NCBI RefSeq assembly: GCF_032268605.1
Contig: NZ_CP130318.1
Coordinates: 935,501-999,500, forward strand
Length of the DNA: 64,000 bases
DNA from: Paenibacillus aurantius
GTDB taxonomy: Bacteria > Bacillota > Bacilli > Paenibacillales > NBRC-103111
Reading direction: 5' to 3'
A model generated the notes under the pieces. That model was not told where the DNA came from. It saw only the letters and a list, made by a program, of their open reading frames with translations, and did no database searches. The translations under genes and the position numbers were made by a program. Below are positions 7,871-16,143 of this stretch, piece after piece (positions within the stretch are counted from its first letter, which is position 1; every line of letters starts with the position of its first letter).

Positions 7871-8793
7871 CAGCGGCCACCTCCCGTCGAAGATTTTGCC
7901 GCCACCGCGGCAAAATCGGCGGACCGCTTGCGGGCGACGGCCTTCTGCCTCCAGGCTCTCTGCAGGGAGGGCAGGACCAGCGCCACGATGACGATCAGTG
8001 CCGTGATCAGCTTCAGATCGGAGGCATCCAGCCATTCGACCCGCAGGGCGAGCGCGATGACGATGCGGTAGACGATGGAGCCGAGCACGACGGCGAGCGT
8101 GGCAAGAAAGACGGTCCGTGCGCCGAAAATCGCTTCGCCGATGATGACCGAAGCCAGTCCGATGACGATCATCCCGATGCCCATCGAGATGTCGGCAAAG
8201 CCGGACTGCTGGGTGATCAGAGCTCCGGAAAGGGCCACCAGCCCGTTCGAGAGGCTGACGCCGAGGATGGTCGTGTTGTCCGTGTTCGCCCCGAAGGAGC
8301 GAATCATCCGCGCGTTATCGCCGGTCGCCCGCAGGGCGAGGCCGAGGTCCGTCCGGAGAAAAGCATCGAGCAGGAGCTTCACGGCGATCACCAGAACCGC
8401 GAGAACCGGTATCAGGTATTGCGGAGACAGGGGAGTGAATACCGTATCCGTGCTGAGCAGGGAAATGTTCGGCTTGCCCATAATCCTCATGTTGATGGAA
8501 TACAGGGCGATCATCATCAGGATCCCGGACAAGAGGCCGTTGACCTTCCCTTTCGTGTGCAGCAGGCCCGTGCAGGCGCCGGCCAAGAGTCCCCCGCCCA
8601 GAGCGGCCAGGCAGGCAAGCCAGGGCGCGGTACCGTGGGCGATCAGGATGGCGGCAATGCCGCCCCCCGTCGTAAAGCTCCCGTCCACGGTGAGGTCCGG
8701 GAAGTCCAGGATGCGGAAGGTGATGTAAACCCCAAGCGCCATCAGGGCGTACAGAAGGCCGAGCTCCACCGCTCCGTTCATCGAGTCCATCAT
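7870..8793 (-). CDS. ABC transporter permease (TrpXYZ type)
   Basis: 307-residue integral membrane protein with about eight hydrophobic helices and the family motif LDFPDLTVDGSF near residue 30, which resembles branched-chain amino-acid type permeases (BPD_transp_2). AAAGGAGGAC lies eight bases before the first of two tandem ATGs. It sits between the binding protein and the ATPase of the same importer and should form the channel dimer. Confidence 0.85.
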   Translation of the reverse strand: MMDSMNGAVELGLLYALMALGVYITFRILDFPDLTVDGSFTTGGGIAAILIAHGTAPWLACLAALGGGLLAGACTGLLHTKGKVNGLLSGILMMIALYSINMRIMGKPNISLLSTDTVFTPLSPQYLIPVLAVLVIAVKLLLDAFLRTDLGLALRATGDNARMIRSFGANTDNTTILGVSLSNGLVALSGALITQQSGFADISMGIGMIVIGLASVIIGEAIFGARTVFLATLAVVLGSIVYRIVIALALRVEWLDASDLKLITALIVIVALVLPSLQRAWRQKAVARKRSADFAAVAAKSSTGGGR

Positions 8794-8815
8794 GGTGTTT
8801 GTCCTCCTTTAAGGG

Positions 8816-8851
8816 AAGAGAGCGGACGCGTTTAACGGTCCACCCTCTCTT
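8816..8851 (-). other. intercistronic hairpin downstream of the binding-protein gene
   Basis: AAGAGAG/CTCTCTT with an inner GGAC/GTCC stem lies between the binding-protein stop and the permease ribosome site. There is no T-tract. Hairpins here commonly protect the binding-protein mRNA so that it exceeds permease mRNA. Confidence 0.5.
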
Positions 8852-8856
8852 ATCTG

Positions 8857-9903
8857 CTATTGGATGATATTCGTCTTGGGGTCCTTCACGGCGCTCTTCA
8901 TGGCATCCGTCACGGTAATGCCCTGGGCCGCAGCGGCCTTCAGGTTAAGGATGACGTCCAGCTTATCCGGCACCGTAATCTTCATGTCAGCCGGCTTCTT
9001 GCCGTTCTTCAGGATGTCGACGGCCATCTGGCCGACCTGGTATCCGTGGTCGTAGTATTTGAAGCCGACCGTGGCGAAGGCGCCTTTCTCGACCGTATCG
9101 CGGTCACTCGAGAAGAACGGAATCTTCTTGTCGTTCGCGATCTGGATAATGGCATCCACGCCGTTTACCACCGTGTTGTCCAGCGTGATGTAGAACGCAT
9201 CCACCCGCCCGACGAGCGACTGGGCGGCCTGCTTCACTTCGGATGTATTCGTTACGGGAGCTTTTACAAGCTCGATGCCCTTCTTCGCCAAAGCTTCCTT
9301 CGCTTTCTCGGTCATCACGACGGCATTCGGTTCCCCTTCATTAATGACGACGCCGACCTTCTTCACTTTGGGAAAGTTAGCGGCGATGAAGTCCATCAGG
9401 TTGGCGATGGCCTGCGGGTTCGTGTCCGATGCCCCGGTCACCGTGCCGCCCGGTTTGTCGAGATTGGTTACAAGCTTCGCTCCGACCGGATCGGTTACAG
9501 CCGCGAACAGCACCGGCGCGTTCTTCACCTGCTGGACGACAGCCTGGGCGGAAGGAGTGGCGATCGCCAGCACGAGGTCGTTCTTGCCGGAGGCGATCTT
9601 CTGGGCGATGGACAGGTTATTCGTGGGATCTCCCTGGGCGGTGCTGAAATCCACCTTCAGGTTAGTCCCCTCGACGAGTCCGCCCTCCTTCAAGGCATCG
9701 AGAAAGCCCTTGCGGGTGGCATCAAGCGAAGGATGCTCGACAATCTGGGAGATGGCGACCGTATAGCTCTTCTTCGCTTCGGCGGACGGACTGGGCGAGG
9801 ACGAGCCTCCCGCTCCCTGTGTATTGTCGGCCGGCTTGCTTCCACAGCCGGCAGCCGTCAGAAGCACGGCCGTGGTCACGAGCGACAGCCATAATTTCTT
9901 CAT
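8857..9903 (-). CDS. ABC importer substrate-binding lipoprotein (ABC_sub_bind/TrpX family)
   Basis: 348 residues. The N-terminus has a lysine-rich start, hydrophobic stretch and lipobox LTAAGC, so it should be lipidated at Cys20 and anchored outside. The mature part starts with a Gly/Ser/Pro-rich linker, then VAISQIVEHPSLDATRKGF and later FAAVTDPVGAKLV and GASDTNP motifs of the PF04392 family. Family members bind amino acids, including tryptophan in TrpX, or related ligands. It is the first gene of the three-gene importer operon and the promoter lies at 10027-10055. Confidence 0.85.
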   Translation of the reverse strand: MKKLWLSLVTTAVLLTAAGCGSKPADNTQGAGGSSSPSPSAEAKKSYTVAISQIVEHPSLDATRKGFLDALKEGGLVEGTNLKVDFSTAQGDPTNNLSIAQKIASGKNDLVLAIATPSAQAVVQQVKNAPVLFAAVTDPVGAKLVTNLDKPGGTVTGASDTNPQAIANLMDFIAANFPKVKKVGVVINEGEPNAVVMTEKAKEALAKKGIELVKAPVTNTSEVKQAAQSLVGRVDAFYITLDNTVVNGVDAIIQIANDKKIPFFSSDRDTVEKGAFATVGFKYYDHGYQVGQMAVDILKNGKKPADMKITVPDKLDVILNLKAAAAQGITVTDAMKSAVKDPKTNIIQ

Positions 9904-10026
9904 AACAATGGAACCCCTTTCGTAAGACGGATTTGGATTAATGCGTCACGCCGTACCTGCTTTTATGTAAGAAAGCATTAAAGCGTAGGAAGGTACCGGT
10001 GATGCGGAGGCCTTGACATTATTCTA

Positions 10027-10055
10027 ATATTATATGGGAGTGTACTTTACGTCAA
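10027..10055 (-). promoter_or_regulatory. sigma-A promoter of the TrpXYZ-type operon
   Basis: Minus strand: TTGACG (10050-10055) with TAATAT at a 17-bp spacing, or TATAAT at 15 bp. The leader to the binding-protein ATG is about 115 bases. I see no T-box motif in it, in contrast to the T-box reported for some trpXYZ operons. Confidence 0.6.
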
Positions 10056-10157
10056 TCACCTGCGGGAAACGGGAGGAGGAGCCAGGGAGGGTGTGCCTTG
10101 GCAGGCTGGGAGCCGAACAGATGAAAGCGAAGGATGGGAGGGAATTCTACCATAAAG

Positions 10158-10166
10158 TGGTATAAT
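10158..10166 (+). promoter_or_regulatory. extended -10 promoter for the Sir2 gene
   Basis: TGGTATAAT about 50 bases upstream of the deacylase start; no clear -35. Confidence 0.4.
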
Positions 10167-10218
10167 GGCAGAAACGAAAGAACGCTGCATACTACCCGTG
10201 AAGGAGGCCGGAGTGATT

Positions 10219-10953
10219 ATGAACATAGCGGAAATCCGAAACATTGTCCAAGCGGCGAGGAAGGCCGTATTCTTTGGCGGAGCGGGGGTCTCGACGGAAA
10301 GCCGGATTCCCGATTTCCGTTCGGCCTCCGGTCTGTACCGGACGGCTCAAGGGACGGCCTACCCGCCCGAGGTCATGCTGAGCCGTCCTTTTTTTGACAC
10401 GCATCCGGAGGAGTTTTATGCGTTTTACCGGGCGAAAATGCTTCATCCCGGGGCCAAGCCTAACGACGCTCACCAGGCTCTCGCCAAGCTGGAGCGGGAA
10501 GGACGGCTAGCGGCGGTGGTCACGCAGAACATCGACGGGCTGCATCAGGCGGCGGGAAGCAGCCGGGTGCTGGAGCTGCACGGATCGGTGCACCGCAATT
10601 TCTGCACGAGCTGCGGCCGGTCCCATGATCTCGCTTACGTGCTGGAAAGCGGCCCCGGGGTACCGGCCTGCACGGCCTGCGGCGGAACGGTCAAGCCGGA
10701 TGTCGTGCTGTACGGGGAGAATCTCGATCCCGGGGTGCTGGAAGCGGCGGTGCAGGCCATCGCAGAGGCGGATGTGTTGATCGTCGGGGGGACGTCACTC
10801 ACCGTGAATCCGGCCGCTTCGCTGATCCGGCACTATTCCGGGAACCGGCTCATCCTCCTTAACCGCGAGGCAACCCCTTATGACGACCGGGCGCAGTATA
10901 TTGTCCGGGACAGCATCGGCGGGGTGCTCCGACTTCTTACGGAGGGGGAGTAG
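10219..10953 (+). CDS. cobB: NAD-dependent protein deacylase, Sir2 family
   Basis: 244-residue sirtuin. It has the NAD-binding motif GGAGVSTESRIPDFRS, the catalytic TQNIDGLHQ with ELHGS, two CxxC pairs for structural zinc (CTSC and CTAC) and GTSLTVNPAASL. It removes acetyl or longer acyl groups from lysines using NAD+, giving nicotinamide and O-acyl-ADP-ribose. AAGGAGG is at 10201-10207; the ATG at 10219 starts the canonical MNIAEIRNIV, and GTG at 10213 is a possible alternative. It has its own promoter. Confidence 0.88.
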   Translation: MNIAEIRNIVQAARKAVFFGGAGVSTESRIPDFRSASGLYRTAQGTAYPPEVMLSRPFFDTHPEEFYAFYRAKMLHPGAKPNDAHQALAKLEREGRLAAVVTQNIDGLHQAAGSSRVLELHGSVHRNFCTSCGRSHDLAYVLESGPGVPACTACGGTVKPDVVLYGENLDPGVLEAAVQAIAEADVLIVGGTSLTVNPAASLIRHYSGNRLILLNREATPYDDRAQYIVRDSIGGVLRLLTEGE

Positions 10954-10990
10954 GGAAGCTTTCGGGTCCTTATCCTTACAAGTACTCGAA

Positions 10991-11920
10991 TCAATCGGTA
11001 ACATCGTTGCATTCAGGTGTTTTATTTTCATTTTGTAAGGCAAGTACTTCCCTTGCTGCTTCTATAAAAGATAACACGATTGGAGAAAGCCACTTGTCTT
11101 TATGCCACAACATCTGTGTATACACGTGCAAGTCAGGAATTTGCCATGAAAGGGGAACCAGTTCCCCGCGCTCCACTTCGGCTACCGTTACGATTTCTGG
11201 TAGAAAGGCAATACCGATTCCTGAAATGGCACATTGTTTAATGGCCTCGGCGCTGTGAAATTCTAAATACGTAATGCTATCCATGCCCTCTTTCTCAAAT
11301 GACCGGTCAAACATGGTTCGATAGGGACAACCTTTCTCATTGGTCAGGAACACTTGCCCGTGAAAATCTTCCAGCTTTAGCACCGTTCGTTTGGCGAGCG
11401 GGTGATCGGGAGCAGCGAACAAGCGGAAAGTTTCTTCAAGCAACGGTTCCACGGTGAGTCCGGTCGAACGAATGGGTTCGTCCAACATGTAGACGATATC
11501 CGCGGTTCCCTCAAAGAGGGTTTGCTTGAGCTCTTGATTCGGAACGGAGCGGAAGATCAGACGTACTCCCGGATGCTGCGAACGAAACTGTTGAAAGACA
11601 GCTGGAAGCCGATAGGCGCAAATAACCTCATTGGCACTTATCGTTAGGGTGCCGCTTAGATTTTCATTGTCATGAACGACGCTGCGAGCCTCGTCCAATT
11701 TGTCAAGAACGCCTTGGATATGAGTTAAAAAGCGATTGCCCGCAGTAGTGAGAACGAGCTGCTTGCCCAAGCGATCAAAGAGGCGGACACCAAGCTCATC
11801 CTCCAGTGCTTTAATTTGCATCGTGACGTTGGAAGGGACGTAGTTCAACACTTCCGCAGCCCGAGTGAAATTTAACGTGGAGGCAACCGTGCGGAACGTA
11901 TTCAGTTGGCGCAGCTCCAT
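10991..11920 (-). CDS. LysR-family transcriptional regulator
   Basis: 309 residues: N-terminal winged helix-turn-helix (MELRQLNTFRTVASTLNFTRAAEVLNYVPSNVT) and a C-terminal periplasmic-binding-like effector domain. The ATG at 11918-11920 follows GGGGG by about eight bases. It is divergent from the MetX-like hydrolase at 12063, the usual arrangement for a LysR regulator and its target. Both genes are visibly more AT-rich than their neighbours, suggesting acquisition as a pair. Confidence 0.85.
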   Translation of the reverse strand: MELRQLNTFRTVASTLNFTRAAEVLNYVPSNVTMQIKALEDELGVRLFDRLGKQLVLTTAGNRFLTHIQGVLDKLDEARSVVHDNENLSGTLTISANEVICAYRLPAVFQQFRSQHPGVRLIFRSVPNQELKQTLFEGTADIVYMLDEPIRSTGLTVEPLLEETFRLFAAPDHPLAKRTVLKLEDFHGQVFLTNEKGCPYRTMFDRSFEKEGMDSITYLEFHSAEAIKQCAISGIGIAFLPEIVTVAEVERGELVPLSWQIPDLHVYTQMLWHKDKWLSPIVLSFIEAAREVLALQNENKTPECNDVTD

Positions 11921-12062
11921 TATACGATCCCCCTTAACTTTCAATATTATTGAATCCTGCTATGAATTCCATTCATTTTTATTGAGAGTATCACGGATCT
12001 ATACTAACAACAAGAATACATCCCAAAGGTATGGTTTCCTTGTGAAAGGGGCAAACAACACG

Positions 12063-13082
12063 ATGGATTATGAAATTTTTGATCTGGGTGACGTAACCTT
12101 GCAATCAGGAGTGACGTTCCCGAGTGCTTTTCTCGCTTATAAGACTTATGGAAGATTAAATGAAAAGAAAGACAATGTTATCATCTATCCAACTGCTTTT
12201 GGCGACCAGCATGTTCAAAATGAATGGTTAATGGGGAGTGGGATGGCACTAGATCCGGAGAAATATTTCATCATCGTTCCAAATCTGCTTGGTAACGGAT
12301 TATCTTCGTCTCCCAGTAACACGCCTCCGCCATTCGACCGTGCTAACTTTCCGCAGGTGACCATCTATGACAATGTTAAGTTCCAGCATCGCCTGGTTAC
12401 CGAAAAATTCGGCATTCAAAAGATTGCTCTCGTAGTTGGGTGGTCCATGGGAGGCATTCAGGCCTTTCAATGGGGTGCGAGTTATCCAGAGATGGTGGAA
12501 CGAATGGCACCTTTCGGGGGAATTGCCAAGCCGTGGCCCCATACCTTTGTGGTCCTGGACGGTATGAAAGCTGCGCTGATGGCTGCAGTTGGTTTCGATT
12601 CAAGTAAACTAAACCTGCTGACTTTTGCCGATATGCGCGCCGTTGGCCGGGTCTATGCGGGATGGGGATTATCGCATGCGTTTTATATGGAGGAGCTTTA
12701 TCGTGAGATGGGATTTGACTCCTTGGAAGATTTTGTTACCGGCGTCTGGGAAGATAGCTTTATGAGGATGGATCCGCATAATGTCCTGGCGATGCTATGG
12801 ACAGGCCAACATGCCGATATTAGTGCAAATCCCTCCTATAACGGAGATTTCGATAAGGCACTTAAGAGTATTAAAGCTCTTTCCTGCATCATGCCGGGAA
12901 GCACAGACCTCTTCTGCACAGCGGACGATAATGAATACGAAGCTAAGCTTATACCTAATGCCGTCTTTAAACCAATCCTGTCGATCTGGGGCCATTTTGC
13001 CGGACGCGGAATCAACCGTGCCGATAATCAATTTATCGATGATAACCTAAACCATTTGTTAGCACGCAGCACAAACGGATAG
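12063..13082 (+). CDS. alpha/beta hydrolase, homoserine O-acyltransferase (MetX)-like
   Basis: 339-residue alpha/beta-hydrolase. The nucleophile elbow GWSMGG places Ser128 as catalytic nucleophile, and ending GHFAGRG offers the histidine. The N-terminal part (GVTFPSAFLAYKTYGRLNEKKDNVIIYPTAFG) resembles MetX-type enzymes, which acylate homoserine, but many relatives are hydrolases. No other methionine gene is near, so the substrate is open. Start chosen at ATG 12063, after AAAGGGG. AT-rich, divergent from the LysR gene. Confidence 0.7.
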   Translation: MDYEIFDLGDVTLQSGVTFPSAFLAYKTYGRLNEKKDNVIIYPTAFGDQHVQNEWLMGSGMALDPEKYFIIVPNLLGNGLSSSPSNTPPPFDRANFPQVTIYDNVKFQHRLVTEKFGIQKIALVVGWSMGGIQAFQWGASYPEMVERMAPFGGIAKPWPHTFVVLDGMKAALMAAVGFDSSKLNLLTFADMRAVGRVYAGWGLSHAFYMEELYREMGFDSLEDFVTGVWEDSFMRMDPHNVLAMLWTGQHADISANPSYNGDFDKALKSIKALSCIMPGSTDLFCTADDNEYEAKLIPNAVFKPILSIWGHFAGRGINRADNQFIDDNLNHLLARSTNG

Positions 13083-13110
13083 ATCGTTATTTATCGATTT
13101 AAAAAGGTAG

Positions 13111-13164
13111 CAGTGGGGCCTTGATGAGGAATGGGGCCTTGACGAAGAGTGGGATTTGGAATAA
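13111..13164 (+). pseudogene. tail of a lost gene encoding acidic Trp repeats
   Basis: Right after the MetX-like gene, one frame reads QWGLDEEWGLDEEWDLE and then TAA at 13162-13164, seven bases before a strong terminator. The DNA holds two 18-bp near-identical tandem units (13114-13131 and 13132-13149). A stop lies just upstream (13108), so only the end remains. It looks like the 3' end of a resident gene truncated when the AT-rich LysR/MetX segment arrived. Its identity is unknown. Confidence 0.4.
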
Positions 13165-13170
13165 CGGGGA

Positions 13171-13201
13171 AGACCAGCCGGAGGAGGCTGGTCTTTTCTT
13201 T
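13171..13201 (+). terminator. rho-independent terminator
   Basis: AGACCAGCC-GGAGGA-GGCTGGTCT followed by TTTCTTTT; serves the MetX-like gene or the lost gene before it. Confidence 0.9.
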
Positions 13202-13292
13202 TGCCGGTTCCTCCTAAACATTACAGGTCTTCCATCCGATAAAGGTTGTATAGTTGTGATCTTTACGAATGCTAATGGGATGGGAGACGTTT

Positions 13293-14798
13293 ATGAGTGA
13301 TTTAAGTCAGATTGTTAAGGAAGATTTACGCAGAAAGAACGGATTGGTGTTTCGCATCCTGTTGATCAATTCCATCTTGTCGGTGGTAAGCCTGGCGGCT
13401 TTGAAGTCGCTGCCGGTGTTCTTGATCGGTACACTGGGATGCGTCTTGATGCAGGCGGCCTTCTGGTACCTCCATTTCCGAAGCAAGCATGAGAAAGCCC
13501 ACGTTTATGCGCCATATGTGCCGATTGGCGGGTATATGCTGGTAACGCTGCTTATCGCGGTGGCTAAGCCGGATATGACGAATTTGCTCGCCTCCTTCAT
13601 TATCCTGATTTTGTCCATGCTCTATATGCAGAGAACCTATATTCTGACGGGAGCCGGCTGCGCTCTTGTGCTGACGCTGTTCATTCTCTTCGGACAGGGG
13701 CCCTCCCTGGGAATCACCTTGGAAACGGCAATCTCGTACCTGTACCTATTCCTTCTCGCCAGCGTCATGCTGCTGTTCTTCCCCAAGCTCACCGGGAACA
13801 TGATGCAGGACATTACCCGTGCCTCCAGCAGCCTCGCCGGGATTACCGAGCAGATGAAAGAACAGAAGGATTTCATCCTCCGTCAGACCCAGCAGATCTC
13901 GGGAGAAGTCGGCGCGATAGCGGCGGCAAGCGGGAGCAACCATACAGAGTTCCGCAGCATGGGGCAGGCGTTTCAAGAAATTACGGCCGGCTCGAAGGAG
14001 CAGGCAGCGGCCGGAATGGAAATGATGAATCACATTCAGGAGACGGGCGACCGCCTGAACCGGATGATCTCCTCCGTCTCGGACCTGAAGGCGGATGCCT
14101 CCGTTGCGGAGGAAACCTCGATGCAGGGCGGAGAAATCGTCCATACCCTGGAGCAGGTCATCGGGGACTTCCTGACGTTCACCCGGGAGCTGACCGCGAA
14201 CATGAACGAGCTCAACGCCAAAATCCGCGAAACGACCGGCTTCAACCAGGATATCCGGGAGATCGCCGAACAGACCAATCTGCTTTCCTTGAACGCAAGC
14301 ATCGAAGCGGCCCGGGCCGGCGAGCACGGACGGGGGTTCGCGGTCGTCGCCAGCGAAATCCGCAAGCTGTCCGATTCCGCCGCCCAATCGGCCGACCGGA
14401 TTTCCCGCAACCTGGCCGATCTGTCCAATCAGTCGAACGTTACGCTTGAGACGGTGCACAGCATCGCCGAGCAGGTGAAGACCAGCTCGGAATCGACGGG
14501 GCAGACCCGCGAGGCATTCCAGCGTATCCTTGGCTCGATCGAGACGCTGAAGGAACGGACGCTGTCCCTGGACGAGGCAATCGGCTTCGTGCAGGCCTCG
14601 AACCGTTCCACGGCGGATTTGACTACCGGCTTCGTGGCGATTTGCGACCAGACGGCTGCCACAATGAAGGAGATGAGTGCTTCCATCGAGGGCTTGATCG
14701 AGCTGAACCACAAGTCGGTGGAGGAGCTCGCGGAGGTGGGACGCCGCATCAGCGAGATGGTCCACGAAGACCCGGAGAACGGCAATCCGTCCACGTAA
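13293..14798 (+). CDS. methyl-accepting chemotaxis protein with multi-helix membrane sensor
   Basis: 501 residues. The first ~190 form about six hydrophobic helices with short loops and no large extracellular domain. The cytoplasmic signalling domain follows, with the hairpin tip [39 protein letters not shown] that binds CheA and CheW. No HAMP domain is obvious. It may sense the membrane or a small hydrophobic signal. GGGAG lies seven bases before ATG 13293; the in-frame ATG at 13269 lacks such a site. No che genes are nearby. Confidence 0.85.
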   Translation: MSDLSQIVKEDLRRKNGLVFRILLINSILSVVSLAALKSLPVFLIGTLGCVLMQAAFWYLHFRSKHEKAHVYAPYVPIGGYMLVTLLIAVAKPDMTNLLASFIILILSMLYMQRTYILTGAGCALVLTLFILFGQGPSLGITLETAISYLYLFLLASVMLLFFPKLTGNMMQDITRASSSLAGITEQMKEQKDFILRQTQQISGEVGAIAAASGSNHTEFRSMGQAFQEITAGSKEQAAAGMEMMNHIQETGDRLNRMISSVSDLKADASVAEETSMQGGEIVHTLEQVIGDFLTFTRELTANMNELNAKIRETTGFNQDIREIAEQTNLLSLNASIEAARAGEHGRGFAVVASEIRKLSDSAAQSADRISRNLADLSNQSNVTLETVHSIAEQVKTSSESTGQTREAFQRILGSIETLKERTLSLDEAIGFVQASNRSTADLTTGFVAICDQTAATMKEMSASIEGLIELNHKSVEELAEVGRRISEMVHEDPENGNPST

Positions 14799-14904
14799 GA
14801 CGGACTGCTTCAGGAATGAGGGACGACCGCCATGCTTCCTGGCGAATCGCTTCTTCCTTCCCCTTCCTAATCCTGCGGACAGGAAGCCTCAAAATGGATT
14901 CGCC

Positions 14905-14952
14905 AAACGCCCTTTCCCTGCAGCCTGCCGGCCGCTTGGAAGGGGCGTTTTT
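14905..14952 (+). terminator. rho-independent terminator of the chemoreceptor gene
   Basis: AACGCCCTTTCC pairs with GGAAGGGGCGTT (one G-U) across a 20-nt GC-rich loop and runs into TTTTT. Confidence 0.75.
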
Positions 14953-15070
14953 GCAGGGATCCACGAATATTGGCAGCGGAGTTTTTCTTGAAAATCGTGA
15001 GAGGTTTTCCCTCCCGGCCGGGTAAGGTATGATGAGGGAATGGAAGAGACCTTGGGCAGGGGGTGGGAAG

Positions 15071-15295
15071 ATGGAGAACTATCAGATGTTAATCGGAGTG
15101 GTCATGGAGAAGCTGGGGCAGACCTACAAGGAGCTGAAATTTCATTACGACAGCTTGGGGAGCGTGCTGGCGGAGCACTCTCCGGAGGAGAGAAAGCAGG
15201 TCCCGGAGCTGACAACCATGGAGGATCTGCGCGAGACCTACGGGGAGCTTATCCGTACGCTGGAGGACCGGTACCCGGGAATCCGCGGTTTGTAG
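15071..15295 (+). CDS. small hypothetical protein
   Basis: 74 residues, charged, predicted mostly helical (MENYQMLIGVVMEKLGQTYKEL...TMEDLRETYGELIRTLEDRYPG). I do not recognise a family. GGGTGGGAAG directly precedes the ATG. It is 40 bases upstream of the next gene in the same direction and is probably co-transcribed with it. An ATG at 15029 would add 14 residues. Confidence 0.55.
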   Translation: MENYQMLIGVVMEKLGQTYKELKFHYDSLGSVLAEHSPEERKQVPELTTMEDLRETYGELIRTLEDRYPGIRGL

Positions 15296-15335
15296 GCGTA
15301 AGAAAGACAGGTAACAGAGGGAGAGGAGGATGGGA

Positions 15336-15863
15336 ATGATTCCAACCAATCAAGAGATCGTCATTTATCCGAAAACAGGCAAGCTGGTAGGGTTAAGCGT
15401 GCTTTCCCTTGTCTTCGTCGTGCTCGGCGCTGTGTTCATCTTGGCAGGCCTGGCCGAGGACGAGACTTCCTTTGTGCTGGTGGTGATCGGGGCGGCCAGC
15501 GTTCTGTTTTTTGGGGGATGCTTGCTATACTTGATCTCCCGGGTAGTCAACAAGAAGCCCTCCCTGGTCCTTGCCGACGAGGGCTTGGTGGACAACTCTT
15601 CCGCCATTGGGGGAGGAGAGCTGAAGTGGACGGAAATCCGTGAAATCGTCCCTTATGAATTCATGGGCCAGCCTTTTATCGGCCTGAAGCTTCACGACAC
15701 GGAACGCTTCCTGGCAAGCCGCACCGGCTTTCAGCGCCTGCTGATGAAAGCGAACCGGGGAATGGTGGATGCTCCGATCAACATCGCCCAGAACACCCTC
15801 CGTCAGCCGCTGGAAGAGATCTACGGGATCATGGTGGACAAATGGCTGAGGGCGAACCGGTAA
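15336..15863 (+). CDS. STM3941-like membrane protein
   Basis: About 175 residues: two hydrophobic helices near residues 17-38 and 45-66, then a PH-like soluble part (LVLADEGLVDNSSAIGGGELKWTEIREIVPYEFMGQPFIGLKL). This architecture resembles the uncharacterised STM3941 family. AGGAGG is about eight bases before ATG 15336. It probably forms an operon with the small gene upstream. Function unknown. Confidence 0.65.
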   Translation: MIPTNQEIVIYPKTGKLVGLSVLSLVFVVLGAVFILAGLAEDETSFVLVVIGAASVLFFGGCLLYLISRVVNKKPSLVLADEGLVDNSSAIGGGELKWTEIREIVPYEFMGQPFIGLKLHDTERFLASRTGFQRLLMKANRGMVDAPINIAQNTLRQPLEEIYGIMVDKWLRANR

Positions 15864-15891
15864 GCCTCCCGCCAAACGGAAGAGGCTTACT
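15861..15891 (+). other. perfect hairpin over the stop codon of the STM3941-like gene
   Basis: GTAAGCCTC pairs perfectly with GAGGCTTAC across a 13-nt loop and includes the TAA stop codon. Another hairpin with a T-tract follows at once. Confidence 0.55.
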
Positions 15892-15897
15892 CAGTGA

Positions 15898-15924
15898 AAA
15901 CGCGGCTTCGGCGGCGTTTTTTTG
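15898..15924 (+). terminator. rho-independent terminator
   Basis: AAAACGC ... GCGTTTTTTT with a short GC-rich centre, ends the two-gene unit. Confidence 0.75.
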
Positions 15925-16143
15925 TTGGGTGTAAGTAAACACGCTGAGGCGCCGTCCGGACGATGGGGCGTTCAACCTCTTGTTCCAGACGGACGGGCTG
16001 CTTTCGCGGAACGGCACGAAGAAAAGCTGTTGTTCGGCGAGCAGCGGGCGGGACGGCTCAGCCGGGATTCACCCTGCGTCTTTCCGGCGGGGAGTGCCCT
16101 CTATATAATGAAGGTAAGACATAGCCATGACGGAGTGAGAAGA

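Noticed and set aside
9904-10026. T-box leader expected for a trpXYZ operon
   Set aside because: The leader is only about 115 bases and lacks the conserved T-box sequence and a terminator/antiterminator pair.
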